From positions 42,603 to 106,602 of the forward strand of contig NZ_SMMU01000015.1 in assembly GCF_004339665.1 (NCBI RefSeq): DNA of 64,000 nucleotides, given 5' to 3'. The stretch comes from Azotobacter chroococcum. Lineage in GTDB: Bacteria > Pseudomonadota > Gammaproteobacteria > Pseudomonadales > Pseudomonadaceae. Below the pieces are notes generated by a model. The model did not search any database and had not been told where the DNA came from. It saw only the letters and a list, made by a program, of their open reading frames with translations. This document shows positions 36,647-47,691 of the stretch, piece by piece. Both the position numbers and the translations under genes were made by a program. Position 1 is the stretch's first letter. Each line of letters starts with the position of its first letter.

Positions 36647-37261
36647 ATGGGAGTTTTCAAGACGTTGGCCGTGATCGGCCTGGTCTCGGCCGCGATCGGC
36701 GCCGGCGTGGTGTATTCGGGGCTGATCGAGGTGGGCGCCGATGTGCCGCATGCCGCGCCGGTCCATGCCCTGCTGGAGACGGCGCGGGAACGCTCGATCG
36801 CCGTGCGTGCCCGGGACATCCAGGTGCCCGGCCTTGCCGACGAGGCGCTGGTCCGCAACGGAGCCGGCAACTACGACGCCATGTGCGTCGGCTGCCACCT
36901 GGCGCCGGGGCTGGCCGAGACGGAGTTGAGCAAGGGCCTCTATCCCGCGCCGCCGAACCTGAGCAAGGTCGGCAGCGGCGGCGAGCCGGCCCGTGCCTTC
37001 TGGGTCATCAAGCACGGCATCAAGGCCTCGGGCATGCCGGCCTGGGGCCGGAGCATGGATGACCCGTACATCTGGGAACTGGTGGCCTTCGTCGAGCGGC
37101 TGCCGAGCCTCGATGCCGAAGGCTACCGGATGCTGGTCGAGAGCAGTCCCGGGCACCGCCATGGCGGTGGCGAGAGTATGTCGCCGGGGCCGGCGCAGGG
37201 CGAGGCGCCGCCTGCCCAGAAGGTCCATATCCATGGCGACGGGAAGCGGCATGTTCATTAA
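36647..37261 (+). CDS. Cytochrome c with histidine-rich C-terminus
   Basis: 204 residues. An uncleaved or signal-anchor hydrophobic N-terminus (VFKTLAVIGLVSAAIGAGVV) is followed by a single-haem cytochrome c domain: haem site CVGCH (about residues 85-89), LYPAPPNLSK, and an axial-Met region GIKASGMPAWG. The tail is rich in His (GHRHGGGES, KVHIHGDGKRHVH), unusual for small cytochromes and suggestive of metal binding. AAGGAGAG lies 4-9 nt before the ATG. It is 54 bp after the His/Met-rich gene, so probably co-transcribed. Electron partner unknown. Confidence 0.88.
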   Translation: MGVFKTLAVIGLVSAAIGAGVVYSGLIEVGADVPHAAPVHALLETARERSIAVRARDIQVPGLADEALVRNGAGNYDAMCVGCHLAPGLAETELSKGLYPAPPNLSKVGSGGEPARAFWVIKHGIKASGMPAWGRSMDDPYIWELVAFVERLPSLDAEGYRMLVESSPGHRHGGGESMSPGPAQGEAPPAQKVHIHGDGKRHVH

Positions 37262-37270
37262 GGTTCGGTG

Positions 37271-37321
37271 TTGACGATTTGTTCATCCGTTTTTGACGAG
37301 CTCTTCATGCCCCCATAAATA
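37271..37321 (+). promoter_or_regulatory. Promoter with four 11-bp-phased half-sites
   Basis: TTGAC (37271), TTCAT (37282), TTGAC (37293) and TTCAT (37304) repeat with exact 11-bp spacing, the phasing used by OmpR/PhoB-type response regulators. The second TTGACG also fits a -35, with TAAATA (37316-37321) 17 bp downstream as -10. The gene start is at 37361. Confidence 0.55.
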
Positions 37322-37360
37322 GAGTGGTTGCTGCAGACTTCCTCCAGGAGCGCGGCAACC

Positions 37361-39472
37361 ATGCCTACGAGCCGTCCCGTCGGGCTCGACTTTTTGCGAA
37401 AAAACCACTGGCTGTCAGCCCGGCAACTTTCGCCAGCATCCTTCAGTGTTTCCCTCGGGCAGCACCTGGCCTTCACCCTGGCCTGCGCCGCCGTATTGAT
37501 GGCCCTGTATTCCCTGCTGCGCCTGGCGCTGCTGCTCTACAACGGCGAGCAGATCGGCACGGCCTCCGCCACGACCCTCGCTGAGGCCTTTCTCAACGGC
37601 CTGCGCTTCGACCTGCGCCTGGTCGTCTATGTCTGCGCGCCCCTGCTGCTGGCCATGGCGAGCCGGCGGGCGATGCGGGCGAGGGCGCTGCTGCGCACCT
37701 GGCTGACCCTGCTCGCCAGTCTCACCTTGTTTCTCGGCGTGCTGGAGCTGGATTTCTACCGCGAGTTCCACCAGCGCCTGAACGGCCTGGTCTTCCAGTA
37801 CCTGAAGGAGGATCCGCAAACCGTGCTGAGCATGCTCTGGCACGGCTTTCCGGTGCTTCGCTACCTGTCCGCCTGGCTGCTCGCGACGCTGCTGCTGGGC
37901 TGGCTGTTCGGACGGCTGGACCGGCTCACCCGCTCGCCGGCCGTGGCGGGGCGGGAGGCTGGCAGCCGCTGGCCGCTCCGCGCCCTGGCCTTCTCGATCT
38001 GCCTGGCGCTGGCGCTGCTCGCGGTGCGGGGAACCTGGCGCCAGGGGCCGCCGCTGCGCTGGGGCGACGCCTTCACTACCGACTCGATGTTCGCCAACCG
38101 GCTCGGCCTCAACGGCAGCCTGACCCTGCTGGACGCCGTGCACAGCCAGCTCTCCGATCAGCGCGAGCACCTCTGGAAGGCCACCCTGGCGAGCGGCGAA
38201 GCCCGCCAGACCGTGCGACAGATGCTGCTGACGAACGCCGACCGGCTGGTCGACGAGGGCAGCGCGGCCGTCCGTCGCGACTACTCGCCGCCGCTGGGCG
38301 GCACCCTGCCGGTCCGCAACGTGGTGGTGATCCTGATGGAGAGCTTCGCCGGCCACTACGTCGGCGCCCTGGGCGCGCCGGGCGGCATCACGCCGAACTT
38401 CGACCGGTTGGCGCAGGAGGGGCTGCTGTTCACCCGCTTCTTCTCCAACGGCACCCACACCCACCAGGGCATGTTCGCTACCATGGCCTGCTTCCCCAAC
38501 CTGCCCGGTTTCGAATACCTGATGCAGACCCCCGAGGGCGGCCAGCGCTTTTCCGGACTGCCGCAACTGCTCGGCGCGCGGGGCTACGACAGTCTGTACG
38601 TCTACAACGGCGACTTCGCCTGGGACAACCAGTCGGGCTTCTTCGGCAGCCAGGGGATGAAGCATTTCATCGGCCGCCACGATTTCGTCGACCCGGTATT
38701 TTCCGATCCGACCTGGGGCGTCTCCGACCAGGACATGTTCGAGCGTGCCGCCGAGGAGCTCGAGCGCCGCAGCGAGGCCGGGCAGCCGTTCTATGCCCTG
38801 CTGCAGACGCTTTCCAACCACACGCCCTATGCCCTGCCGGAACACCTGCCGGTGGCGCCGGTGAGCGGTTTCGGCGAGCTGGACCCGCGCCTGACTGCCA
38901 TGCGCTATGCGGACTGGGCGCTGGGCCGCTTCTTCGAGCGGGCCCGCCACTCGCCCTATTTCAAGGACACCCTGTTCGTGGTGGTCGGCGACCACGGCTT
39001 CGGCAGCCGCGAGCAGCTCACGGAAATGGACCTGTTGCGCTTCAATGTGCCGCTGCTGCTGATCGGCCCGGGCGTGCAGGAGAAGTTCGGCGCCCGCCGC
39101 GACATCGTCGGTACCCAGCTCGACATCGTGCCGACCGTCATGGGCCGCCTGGGCGGCGCGGTTCGCCACCAGTGCTGGGGGCGGGACCTGCTCGACCAGC
39201 CGGCGGACAGCCCGGGATTCGGCGTGATCAAGCCCTCGGGCGGCGACCAGACGGTCGCCCTGGTCAGCGGTGACCGGGTGCTGGTGCAACCCCCCGGCCT
39301 GGCGGCGAAACTCTATCGCTACCGTCTCGGCAGCGATCCGGCCAGCCAGCCGCTCGTCGCGGCTCCCGACGAGGCGGCGCTGAAGCGCCAGTTGAACGCC
39401 TTCCTGCAAACGGCGACCGCCAGCCTGCTGGAGGACACCGCCGGAGTGAGCGACGGCAAGCCGGCGCGCTGA
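37361..39472 (+). CDS. Membrane phosphoglycerol-transferase-like protein (LTA synthase / sulfatase fold)
   Basis: 703 residues. Five or so N-terminal membrane helices (about residues 25-240) carry a large periplasmic alkaline-phosphatase-superfamily domain (about 310-640). Metal/nucleophile motifs: VVVILMESFAGHYVGALG (Glu ligand region), the nucleophile Thr in SNGTHTHQGMFATMACFPN, NHTPYALPEH, and VVVGDHGFGS (Asp-His ligands). In Gram-negatives this family modifies periplasmic glucans or lipids with phosphoglycerol (OpgB-like) or related head groups; exact substrate unknown. ATG 37361 with AGGAG is chosen over an ATG 33 bp earlier. The putative operator upstream suggests two-component control. 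Confidence 0.85.
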   Translation: MPTSRPVGLDFLRKNHWLSARQLSPASFSVSLGQHLAFTLACAAVLMALYSLLRLALLLYNGEQIGTASATTLAEAFLNGLRFDLRLVVYVCAPLLLAMASRRAMRARALLRTWLTLLASLTLFLGVLELDFYREFHQRLNGLVFQYLKEDPQTVLSMLWHGFPVLRYLSAWLLATLLLGWLFGRLDRLTRSPAVAGREAGSRWPLRALAFSICLALALLAVRGTWRQGPPLRWGDAFTTDSMFANRLGLNGSLTLLDAVHSQLSDQREHLWKATLASGEARQTVRQMLLTNADRLVDEGSAAVRRDYSPPLGGTLPVRNVVVILMESFAGHYVGALGAPGGITPNFDRLAQEGLLFTRFFSNGTHTHQGMFATMACFPNLPGFEYLMQTPEGGQRFSGLPQLLGARGYDSLYVYNGDFAWDNQSGFFGSQGMKHFIGRHDFVDPVFSDPTWGVSDQDMFERAAEELERRSEAGQPFYALLQTLSNHTPYALPEHLPVAPVSGFGELDPRLTAMRYADWALGRFFERARHSPYFKDTLFVVVGDHGFGSREQLTEMDLLRFNVPLLLIGPGVQEKFGARRDIVGTQLDIVPTVMGRLGGAVRHQCWGRDLLDQPADSPGFGVIKPSGGDQTVALVSGDRVLVQPPGLAAKLYRYRLGSDPASQPLVAAPDEAALKRQLNAFLQTATASLLEDTAGVSDGKPAR

Positions 39473-39496
39473 GGGCCGATGACGAGTGCCGCTCCG

Positions 39497-40744
39497 TCAG
39501 GCGACGATCCCCTTGGCCTTGGCTGCCCTCAGCCAGCCGGGGAATTCCTCCATCAGCCGGTCGTAGAGGGTTTCCTCGTCGAGGTCGTGCAGGTCGTCGA
39601 GGGCGAAGAAGTTGCAGTTGTCGACCTCGCGGTTGCTCATGTCGTCGAGCTTTTCGAGAATGCCGTAGTTGCTTCCGGCCAGGCCGACGAACTGCCAGAA
39701 GATCGGCAGCTTGGCCGCTTCGCTGATCAGCTTGATGATGCGCCGGCTGTCGTAGATGCCGCCGTCGCTGACGAACAGGATGTAGACCGGCGTGGAACTC
39801 CTGCTGCGGCGGTAGAACTCGATGGCCTGCTCGATGACCCGGTATTCGGTGTTGATGCGTGAGCCCAGCTCCCATTTCCGCCAGCCGCCGTGGTCGGTGT
39901 CGATGAAATCGTGGAAGTTCTGCAGGTTGACGCTGCCGAGCTGCTGGGGCAGGTCGCCGAAGGCCCAGCAGTCGAGCTGGCCATCGTTGTCGAAGTGAAC
40001 CGCCAGTGGGAGCAGGCGATTCACCACTTCCTGCACCCGGCCGCGCTTGTACTGGTTGTGCATGGAGCCCGAGCCGTCGAGGATCAGGCCCACCCGGGCA
40101 TGCACGTCGGTCAGTCTGGCTTTCTCCAGGCTGACCTGTGCCTTCTTGGCCAGGCTCACCAGTTGCGGGGCTGCGGCAGCCACCTTCTTCTCGAGGGAGA
40201 CGTGGCCAACTGCCGGCGCCGGGGCTGCTGCGTCTTCCGCCACCGCGCCGCCGAAGTGGCATACCAGCGCATCCAGTCCCTCGTTGAAGCCCTGCAGCAC
40301 TGCGTTCAGCCGCCAGACGCCATCCTTGCGGTAGAACTCCACCAGCATGATGGCGCGCTCCTGGGCAAAGGTCTCGCCGGCGAACGTGCAGGCGGCCCTG
40401 GAGAGGCCGGCGTCGCCGATCCTGAAGCGGCTCGCGCCGAGCTGGCGCAGCGTGCCCTGGCCGTCGATGGCCGCGGTGAAGACGAGCTTGTCGATGCTGG
40501 GCGGAACCTCGGCCAGCGAGAGGCCGAAGGTCGTCGGACTCACCAGCCGCACGCTTTGGCAGGGCGATTCCGGCTGGTTGAAGAAGACCATGTAGCGGTC
40601 GTCGGAGAGCTCGCCTTGGGCATCGAGGCCGAAGCAGGCCAGGTCGAGCGCCAGCGAGCCCTGAATGTCGAAAGTCACTTCCACGGAGCTTGAAGTGGTA
40701 ATCGAGGACAAGGGCAGCCGCTGGCCCTGGATGAGTTCGAGCAT
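39497..40744 (-). CDS. terF: TerF-like protein: TerD domain fused to vWA domain
   Basis: 415 residues. Residues 1-170 form a TerD-type calcium-binding jelly-roll domain (VTFDIQGSLALDLACFGLD). A linker with repeated VSLEKK/VSLAKK motifs (about 180-210) leads to a von Willebrand A domain with the MIDAS motif DGSGSM at about 223. Later blocks DCWAFGD and YILFVSDGGIYDS (MIDAS Asp) are kept, so metal-dependent ligand binding should be intact. It ends the ter run. TerF-like proteins are linked to tellurite resistance, phage inhibition and membrane-associated stress complexes; the molecular role is unsettled. Confidence 0.88.
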   Translation of the reverse strand: MLELIQGQRLPLSSITTSSSVEVTFDIQGSLALDLACFGLDAQGELSDDRYMVFFNQPESPCQSVRLVSPTTFGLSLAEVPPSIDKLVFTAAIDGQGTLRQLGASRFRIGDAGLSRAACTFAGETFAQERAIMLVEFYRKDGVWRLNAVLQGFNEGLDALVCHFGGAVAEDAAAPAPAVGHVSLEKKVAAAAPQLVSLAKKAQVSLEKARLTDVHARVGLILDGSGSMHNQYKRGRVQEVVNRLLPLAVHFDNDGQLDCWAFGDLPQQLGSVNLQNFHDFIDTDHGGWRKWELGSRINTEYRVIEQAIEFYRRSRSSTPVYILFVSDGGIYDSRRIIKLISEAAKLPIFWQFVGLAGSNYGILEKLDDMSNREVDNCNFFALDDLHDLDEETLYDRLMEEFPGWLRAAKAKGIVA

Positions 40745-40793
40745 TCGGAAATTCCTTGTTCGATCGACGCAGGCGAGTGTTCTGGCCCTGCTC

Positions 40794-40877
40794 CACAGGG
40801 CTGGCTTCGCGCGGACTGGCGTGAGGCCAGTCCTGTGGAGTAGGAGGAAAGGCTAAAGGAGGCCTCGGTGGGAGGCC
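40794..40877 (-). terminator. Hairpins between terD and terF; weak terminator
   Basis: On the minus strand terD is followed by GGCCTC-N5-GAGGCC (40877-40861) then CTCCTTT, a weak intrinsic terminator. Just beyond, GGACTGGC/GCCAGTCC (40815-40835) is nested within CCACAGG/CCTGTGG (40794-40840), forming a second strong dyad. Expression of terF may therefore be lower than terD. Confidence 0.45.
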
Positions 40878-40889
40878 CCCTTCAACTGA

Positions 40890-41468
40890 TCAGGCGAGGT
40901 TGACGCCGAAGTTGGCGGCCAGCGGGGCCAGGCCGCCTGCGAAGCCCTGACCGATGGCCTTGAACTTCCACTCTTCGCCGTGGCGATACAACTCACCGAA
41001 GATCATCGCGGTTTCGGTGGAGGCATCTTCGCTCAGGTCGAAGCGGGCGAGCTCGGTGCCGCCGGCCTTGTTCATCACGCGGATGTAGGCTTTGTTCACC
41101 TGGCCGAAGCTCTGGTTGCGAGCGGCAGCCTCGTGAATGGTGACAGCGAAGACCAGCTTCCTGGCTTCGGCGCCCAGGCTAGCCAGGCTCACGGAGACCA
41201 GCTCGTCGTCGCCGCTGCCTTCGCCGCTGCGGTTGTCGCCCTGGTGTTCGACGTTGCCGCAGGCCGACTTCTTGTTGTTGTAGAAAACAAAGGCCTGATC
41301 GTTCAGCACCTTGTCGTTCTCGCCGAGCACGAATACCGAGGCGTCCAGATCGAATGCGGCGCCATCGGTGACGCGAGCATCCCAGCCGAGGCCGACATTC
41401 ACGGCGGTCAGGCCTGGGGCTTCTTTGGACAGGGATACGTTGCCGCCTTTGCTCAGGGATACAGCCAT
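40890..41468 (-). CDS. terD: TerD-family tellurium resistance protein
   Basis: 192 residues, the standard TerD/TerE size. Starts [20 protein letters not shown]; the calcium-binding loops are [12 protein letters not shown] and [15 protein letters not shown]. The C-terminus [20 protein letters not shown] is typical. AAGGAAG precedes ATG 41468. The 156-bp space after the terA gene may hold its own promoter. TerD and TerE are paralogues and hard to tell apart by sequence. Confidence 0.93.
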   Translation of the reverse strand: MAVSLSKGGNVSLSKEAPGLTAVNVGLGWDARVTDGAAFDLDASVFVLGENDKVLNDQAFVFYNNKKSACGNVEHQGDNRSGEGSGDDELVSVSLASLGAEARKLVFAVTIHEAAARNQSFGQVNKAYIRVMNKAGGTELARFDLSEDASTETAMIFGELYRHGEEWKFKAIGQGFAGGLAPLAANFGVNLA

Positions 41469-41624
41469 TTTCAACTTCCTTCTGGATGGTTTTGCGGAGG
41501 ATTGGGTTACAGGTTCAGGCCGACCAGGGGCTTGGTCAGCCTCGGGTCGGCGTTGGACAAGGACAGATTGCCGCTGCTTCACGGCCGGAACGGTCGGCAG
41601 GCGAAGCCCTGCAGGTTGTCCGGG

Positions 41625-42776
41625 TCATTTGGAGCCCGCGCTCCAACGAAGGCCCCACTGGTAGGCGTGATCGACCTTCTGCTGGTCCTGGAAGAAGCGC
41701 ACTTCACGGGACACCTTCACGCTGCCAGCCACGTTTTCGAGCAGGGCGATGGCGCAGCAACCGAGATTGCCGCCTTCTTCGCTCACACGAACTTCGATGG
41801 GCGGTTGGCCGGGGGCGAAAAGCGTTACGACACCATCGGTGGCATTCCAGTTCGGGACGCCCTGGTAGATGAAGGCGTACACCAGTACGCGGCGGATGTT
41901 GCGCCACTCCTTGCCGTTGATCCGCAGCCACTCGCCGTCACGGACTGCGCCGGTGCGGTCATCGCCCATGAGGTGAATGTACGGGGCGTCATCGAAGCTG
42001 CCGAAGGCCTTGCCGAGCGCCTGGATCACGCCCTTGCGACCGTCCTGCAGCTCGAACAGGCAACCCACATCCAGATCGACTCCGCCGGATCTGCCCAGCA
42101 GGCCGGAGAAGAATCCGCCGGAGGCAGTGGGACGGTTCCAGTTCAGGTTGATCTTGATCTCGCCGAAGTCGCCATCGCCTTTCTTCTCCAGGCTGATGCT
42201 GGCGCGAGACTTGTCGAGGGTGATCTTGCTCAGGCTGACCGGGGCGGGAGTCGCTGGCGGGCTTGCGGTCGGGGCCGCGATCTCGACGCCGAAGTGGGTG
42301 GCCAGCGGCTCGAGACCACCGGCAAAGCCCTGCGCGACACAACGGAACTTCCAGGCATCCTCTCGGCGGTAGAACTCGCCGAGGATCAGCGCGGTTTCCT
42401 GCATGCCCTGGGTCGGGATGAGCGCTTCGATGCCACCGCTTACGCTCAGGGTCAGATGCGGGAATGCCGCAAAGCGCGCCTTGTTCTCGTAGATGGTGGC
42501 GGTCAGGGCCACTTTCTCCACGGCGGCATCCAGTCGGTCCAGATTGAGGCTGAAGACCACCCGACCGGATGCGGACTGGGACAGCTGAACAGCACCGTTG
42601 GCGACAAGGGTCTGGCCGAAGAAGCACATGTCGGCATCGCCACGGACCTTGCCGTTGGCCCCCAGCAGGAAGGCCGAAACGTCCAGATCCGCACCGGCTA
42701 CCGGGGTAAAGCTGACCGTGGCGGTCAGCGGGCCTTGGGCGAGAGGCGCATTGGCGCCGGGAGACAGCGTGGTCAT
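41625..42776 (-). CDS. terA: TerA-like protein with two TerD-type domains
   Basis: 383 residues. The first half (1-170) is a degenerate TerD domain, without the full DLDAS...DNRxGxGxGDDE set. The second half (about 185-383) follows SLSKITLDKSRASISLEKK and keeps GGVDLDVGCLFE and MGDDRTG. Length and two-domain layout match TerA. Its start overlaps the end of terZ in ATGA. Confidence 0.86.
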   Translation of the reverse strand: MTTLSPGANAPLAQGPLTATVSFTPVAGADLDVSAFLLGANGKVRGDADMCFFGQTLVANGAVQLSQSASGRVVFSLNLDRLDAAVEKVALTATIYENKARFAAFPHLTLSVSGGIEALIPTQGMQETALILGEFYRREDAWKFRCVAQGFAGGLEPLATHFGVEIAAPTASPPATPAPVSLSKITLDKSRASISLEKKGDGDFGEIKINLNWNRPTASGGFFSGLLGRSGGVDLDVGCLFELQDGRKGVIQALGKAFGSFDDAPYIHLMGDDRTGAVRDGEWLRINGKEWRNIRRVLVYAFIYQGVPNWNATDGVVTLFAPGQPPIEVRVSEEGGNLGCCAIALLENVAGSVKVSREVRFFQDQQKVDHAYQWGLRWSAGSK

Positions 42777-43363
42777 GCGTTCACCGCTGCCACGGCTTCG
42801 TTACCCAGATCGGCCACGGTTCGCCCGTTGCTGCGCTGGCCGACCGCGGTCACGTTCCAACCCGAAGCAGTACGGGTCAGATAGGCCATGATCATGCCGG
42901 TATGGTGGCCTTGATCGCTCAGGTTGAAGCGGGCCAGTTCCTTGCCGGTTACGTCATCCACGATACGGCAGTAGGCGTTGCCCACCTTCTCGAAGGTCTG
43001 CCCCAGAAAGGAGTTCACGGTGAATACCAGGTGCTTGATGTTGCCGGACAGTGCTTCCAGGTTCACGGAGATGGTTTCGTCGTCGCCATTGCCGTCGCCG
43101 GTACGGTTGTCGCCAGAATGCGCGATCAGGCCGTCAGTGGATGTCAGCTGACGGAACCAGACCATATCCACGGGACGTTGGCCGCTGTCCACCACGATGC
43201 AGGAGGCATCCAGGTCAACGGCACTATCGCTGTTCAGCAACTTGCCGAAGAAGCCGGATGGCTTGACCGGGTCCCAGCCCAGCCCCATGCGGATCTTGCG
43301 CAGATCCGTGCCGGCTTCCTTGTCCAGAGAGATCGTTTGTTTCTTCGCGAGGCTGATGCTCAT
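42773..43363 (-). CDS. terZ: TerZ-family tellurium resistance protein
   Basis: 196 residues, the first gene of the leftward ter run. Starts MSISLAKKQTISLDKEAG; calcium loops AVDLDASCIVV and HSGDNRTGDGNGDDE are complete. The C-terminal GWNVTAVGQRSNGRTVADL fits TerZ rather than TerD. 460 bp of noncoding DNA upstream should hold the module's main promoter. Confidence 0.92.
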   Translation of the reverse strand: MSISLAKKQTISLDKEAGTDLRKIRMGLGWDPVKPSGFFGKLLNSDSAVDLDASCIVVDSGQRPVDMVWFRQLTSTDGLIAHSGDNRTGDGNGDDETISVNLEALSGNIKHLVFTVNSFLGQTFEKVGNAYCRIVDDVTGKELARFNLSDQGHHTGMIMAYLTRTASGWNVTAVGQRSNGRTVADLGNEAVAAVNA

Positions 43364-43823
43364 GGGGTGGTCCGTTCCAGTTGTATTGGGTGTTGAATGC
43401 GGGATTCGGAGTGGGAGGCATGGCCGGGCTTTCTTGGCGCATGCATCACCGAGACTCGGGCGAGCACTGTTCACGCGGTGATGACGGGATGAGGCAGCTC
43501 GGGCGGAATGTTGGCAGCGAACCCGTCGAAGTGGGCGCTCGCCGTTGAAGGGCAGGCCGGGATATCCCGGCCGAGTATGCGGCAAGGAGGCGGGCGTGCT
43601 AACCATGCAGGGTCTGTTTCGCTGCAGCTGACATACGCAGTAATGCCGTGCTGGTACCAATCTTTGGCCTTTCCGCGTACTCCATGTCGCACTCTATCGA
43701 TCACAACCGTTTCGTGCTGGCAAAGTAAGTGATGGCACTTTGCTTGACAATGCAATGGTTGACTCCAAGAAAAGCAGTTGGGTTGCCGATCCCCGGAAGG
43801 GACTCCTTCCAATGTGCCGATCT
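43364..43823. other. 460-bp region upstream of terZ with an 18-bp palindrome
   Basis: No gene is convincing here. A perfect palindrome GGCCGGGATATCCCGGCC lies at 43555-43572. Short frames on both strands lack Shine-Dalgarno sequences and are not called. The segment near 43650-43760 is richer in A/T than the surroundings and may hold the ter promoter (transcription leftward), but no strong -10/-35 pair was picked. Confidence 0.4.
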
Positions 43824-44726
43824 TCATAGGCCGAGCGCCCGTATGCTCTCGATCAGCTGGCGCAGGCCGGGCTGGGACTGGCGGCGGCTGGGATAGTACA
43901 TGCAGAAGGGCGGACCCATCGACGACCACTCCGGCAGCACCTGCTCCAGCCGGCCGCTGCGCAGCTCTGCGGCGACGTACAGCTCCAGGCAGTAGGCCAG
44001 GCCCAGGCCGTCGAGCGCGGCCTGCAGCAGGATGTCGGTCTCGTTGGCGCCGAGCGGCCCGGAGACGTCCAGGTGAATGGCCTGCGGCCCGTTGCCCAGC
44101 TCCCACTTGTACGGCGAGTTGTCGCCCAGGCGGATGCGCATGCACGGGTGCTGCAGCAGGTCCCCGGGTGCCTGCGGGCGGCCGTGGCGGCGCAGGTAGT
44201 CGGGGGAGGCGACGACGATCCAGCGCAGTTCGCCGGTCAGCGGTATGGCGATCATGTCGCGGGGCACGGTGCCGCCGAAGCGGATGCCGGCGTCGAAGCC
44301 GTCGGCGACGATGTCGATCATGCGGTTCTCCACCGCCACTTCCAGCTGCAGATCCGGATAGCGGGCGAAGAAGCCCGGCAGCACCGGGCCGAGCAGCAGG
44401 CGCGAGGCGTCGCGGGGCACGTTGAGGCGCAGCCGGCCGACCGGCGCGTCACGATGCGTGTCCAGTTCGGCCAGCGCCTCGGCGATGGTCTGGAAACCCT
44501 GTTCCAGGCGTTCGGCCAGGGCGCTGCCGGCCAGGCTGGGAACCACCGAGCGGCTGGTACGGTTGAGCAGCTTGACGCCCAGGCGCAGTTCCAGGTTCTT
44601 CATCGAATGGCTCAGCGCCGAGGTGGTGAGCCCCAGTTCGAGCGCCGCCTGGCGAAAGCTGCGGCGCCGGACGATGGTCATGAACACGTTGAGGTCGGCG
44701 AGGTCCGCGCGAGTGAAGGCCGGCAT
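43824..44726 (-). CDS. LysR-family transcriptional regulator
   Basis: 300 residues. N-terminal winged helix-turn-helix ADLNVFMTIVRRRSFRQAAL followed by LGLTTSALSHSMKNLELRLGVKLLNR, then the effector-binding domain (about 90-300) starting GRLRLNVPRDASRLLLGPVL. It belongs to the group (AaeR/DsdC-like in general alignments) often divergent from its target operon. It faces the 2Fe-2S/molybdopterin genes across 185 bp, so control of them is likely. Effector unknown. Confidence 0.93.
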   Translation of the reverse strand: MPAFTRADLADLNVFMTIVRRRSFRQAALELGLTTSALSHSMKNLELRLGVKLLNRTSRSVVPSLAGSALAERLEQGFQTIAEALAELDTHRDAPVGRLRLNVPRDASRLLLGPVLPGFFARYPDLQLEVAVENRMIDIVADGFDAGIRFGGTVPRDMIAIPLTGELRWIVVASPDYLRRHGRPQAPGDLLQHPCMRIRLGDNSPYKWELGNGPQAIHLDVSGPLGANETDILLQAALDGLGLAYCLELYVAAELRSGRLEQVLPEWSSMGPPFCMYYPSRRQSQPGLRQLIESIRALGL

Positions 44727-44911
44727 CCGAAATCTCCCATGCTTGCCGTGAAATCAATGAATTATTGAACCTGATTCAACGGTGCATGAGATAGATTAAC
44801 TCTCTTGTCGGCCTGCCAGGCCCGGACCGGGCTGCCACCGTTCGCTGACGTTCTCCAGGCCAGGGCTCTGCCCCGGGCTCCTTCCCAAGGAATCAGGATC
44901 GAGAGACTTCG

Positions 44912-45378
44912 ATGATCACCCTCAACCTCAACGGCAAGGATCACGCCCTCGACGTGCCGCAAGACATGCCCCTGCTGTGGGTCATCCGCGACGTCGCCGG
45001 CTACAGCGGCACCAAGTTCGGCTGCGGCATGGGCCTGTGCGGCGCCTGCACCGTGCACGTCGACGACCAGGCGACCCGCGCCTGCATCACCCCGGTCGGC
45101 CTCGCGGCCGGCAAGAAGATCACCACCCTCGAGGCGCTGCACGCCGACCCGGTCGGGCAGGTGGTTCAGCAGGCCTGGCTGGAACTCGGCGTGGCCCAGT
45201 GCGGTTACTGCCAGGGCGGGCAGATCATGACCGCCACCGCGCTGCTCAGGGGCAACCCGAACCCCGACGAGGCGCAGATCGAGGCGGCGATGGCCGGCAA
45301 CCTCTGTCGCTGCGGCACCTACAACCGGATTCGCGCGGCCATCCAGGTCGCCGCCAACAAGCTGCGGGAGGGCAAGGC

Positions 45379-45382
<4 letters not shown>
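44912..45382 (+). CDS. 2Fe-2S oxidoreductase small subunit (IorA type), second copy
   Basis: 156 residues, paralogous to the protein at 15226-15684. The plant-type cluster ligands are [17 protein letters not shown] and RACIT; the second cluster is CGYCQGGQ and GNLCRCGTY. It is the electron-transfer subunit for the adjoining molybdopterin protein. The stop overlaps the next start in ATGA. AAGGAATC upstream provides a modest ribosome site. Confidence 0.93.

Positions 45383-47690
<2,308 letters not shown>

Positions 47691-47691
<1 letters not shown>

Noticed and set aside
43508..43732. Plus-strand 74-codon frame in the ter leader
   Set aside because: No Shine-Dalgarno, no recognisable domain, and it runs through the 18-bp palindrome.
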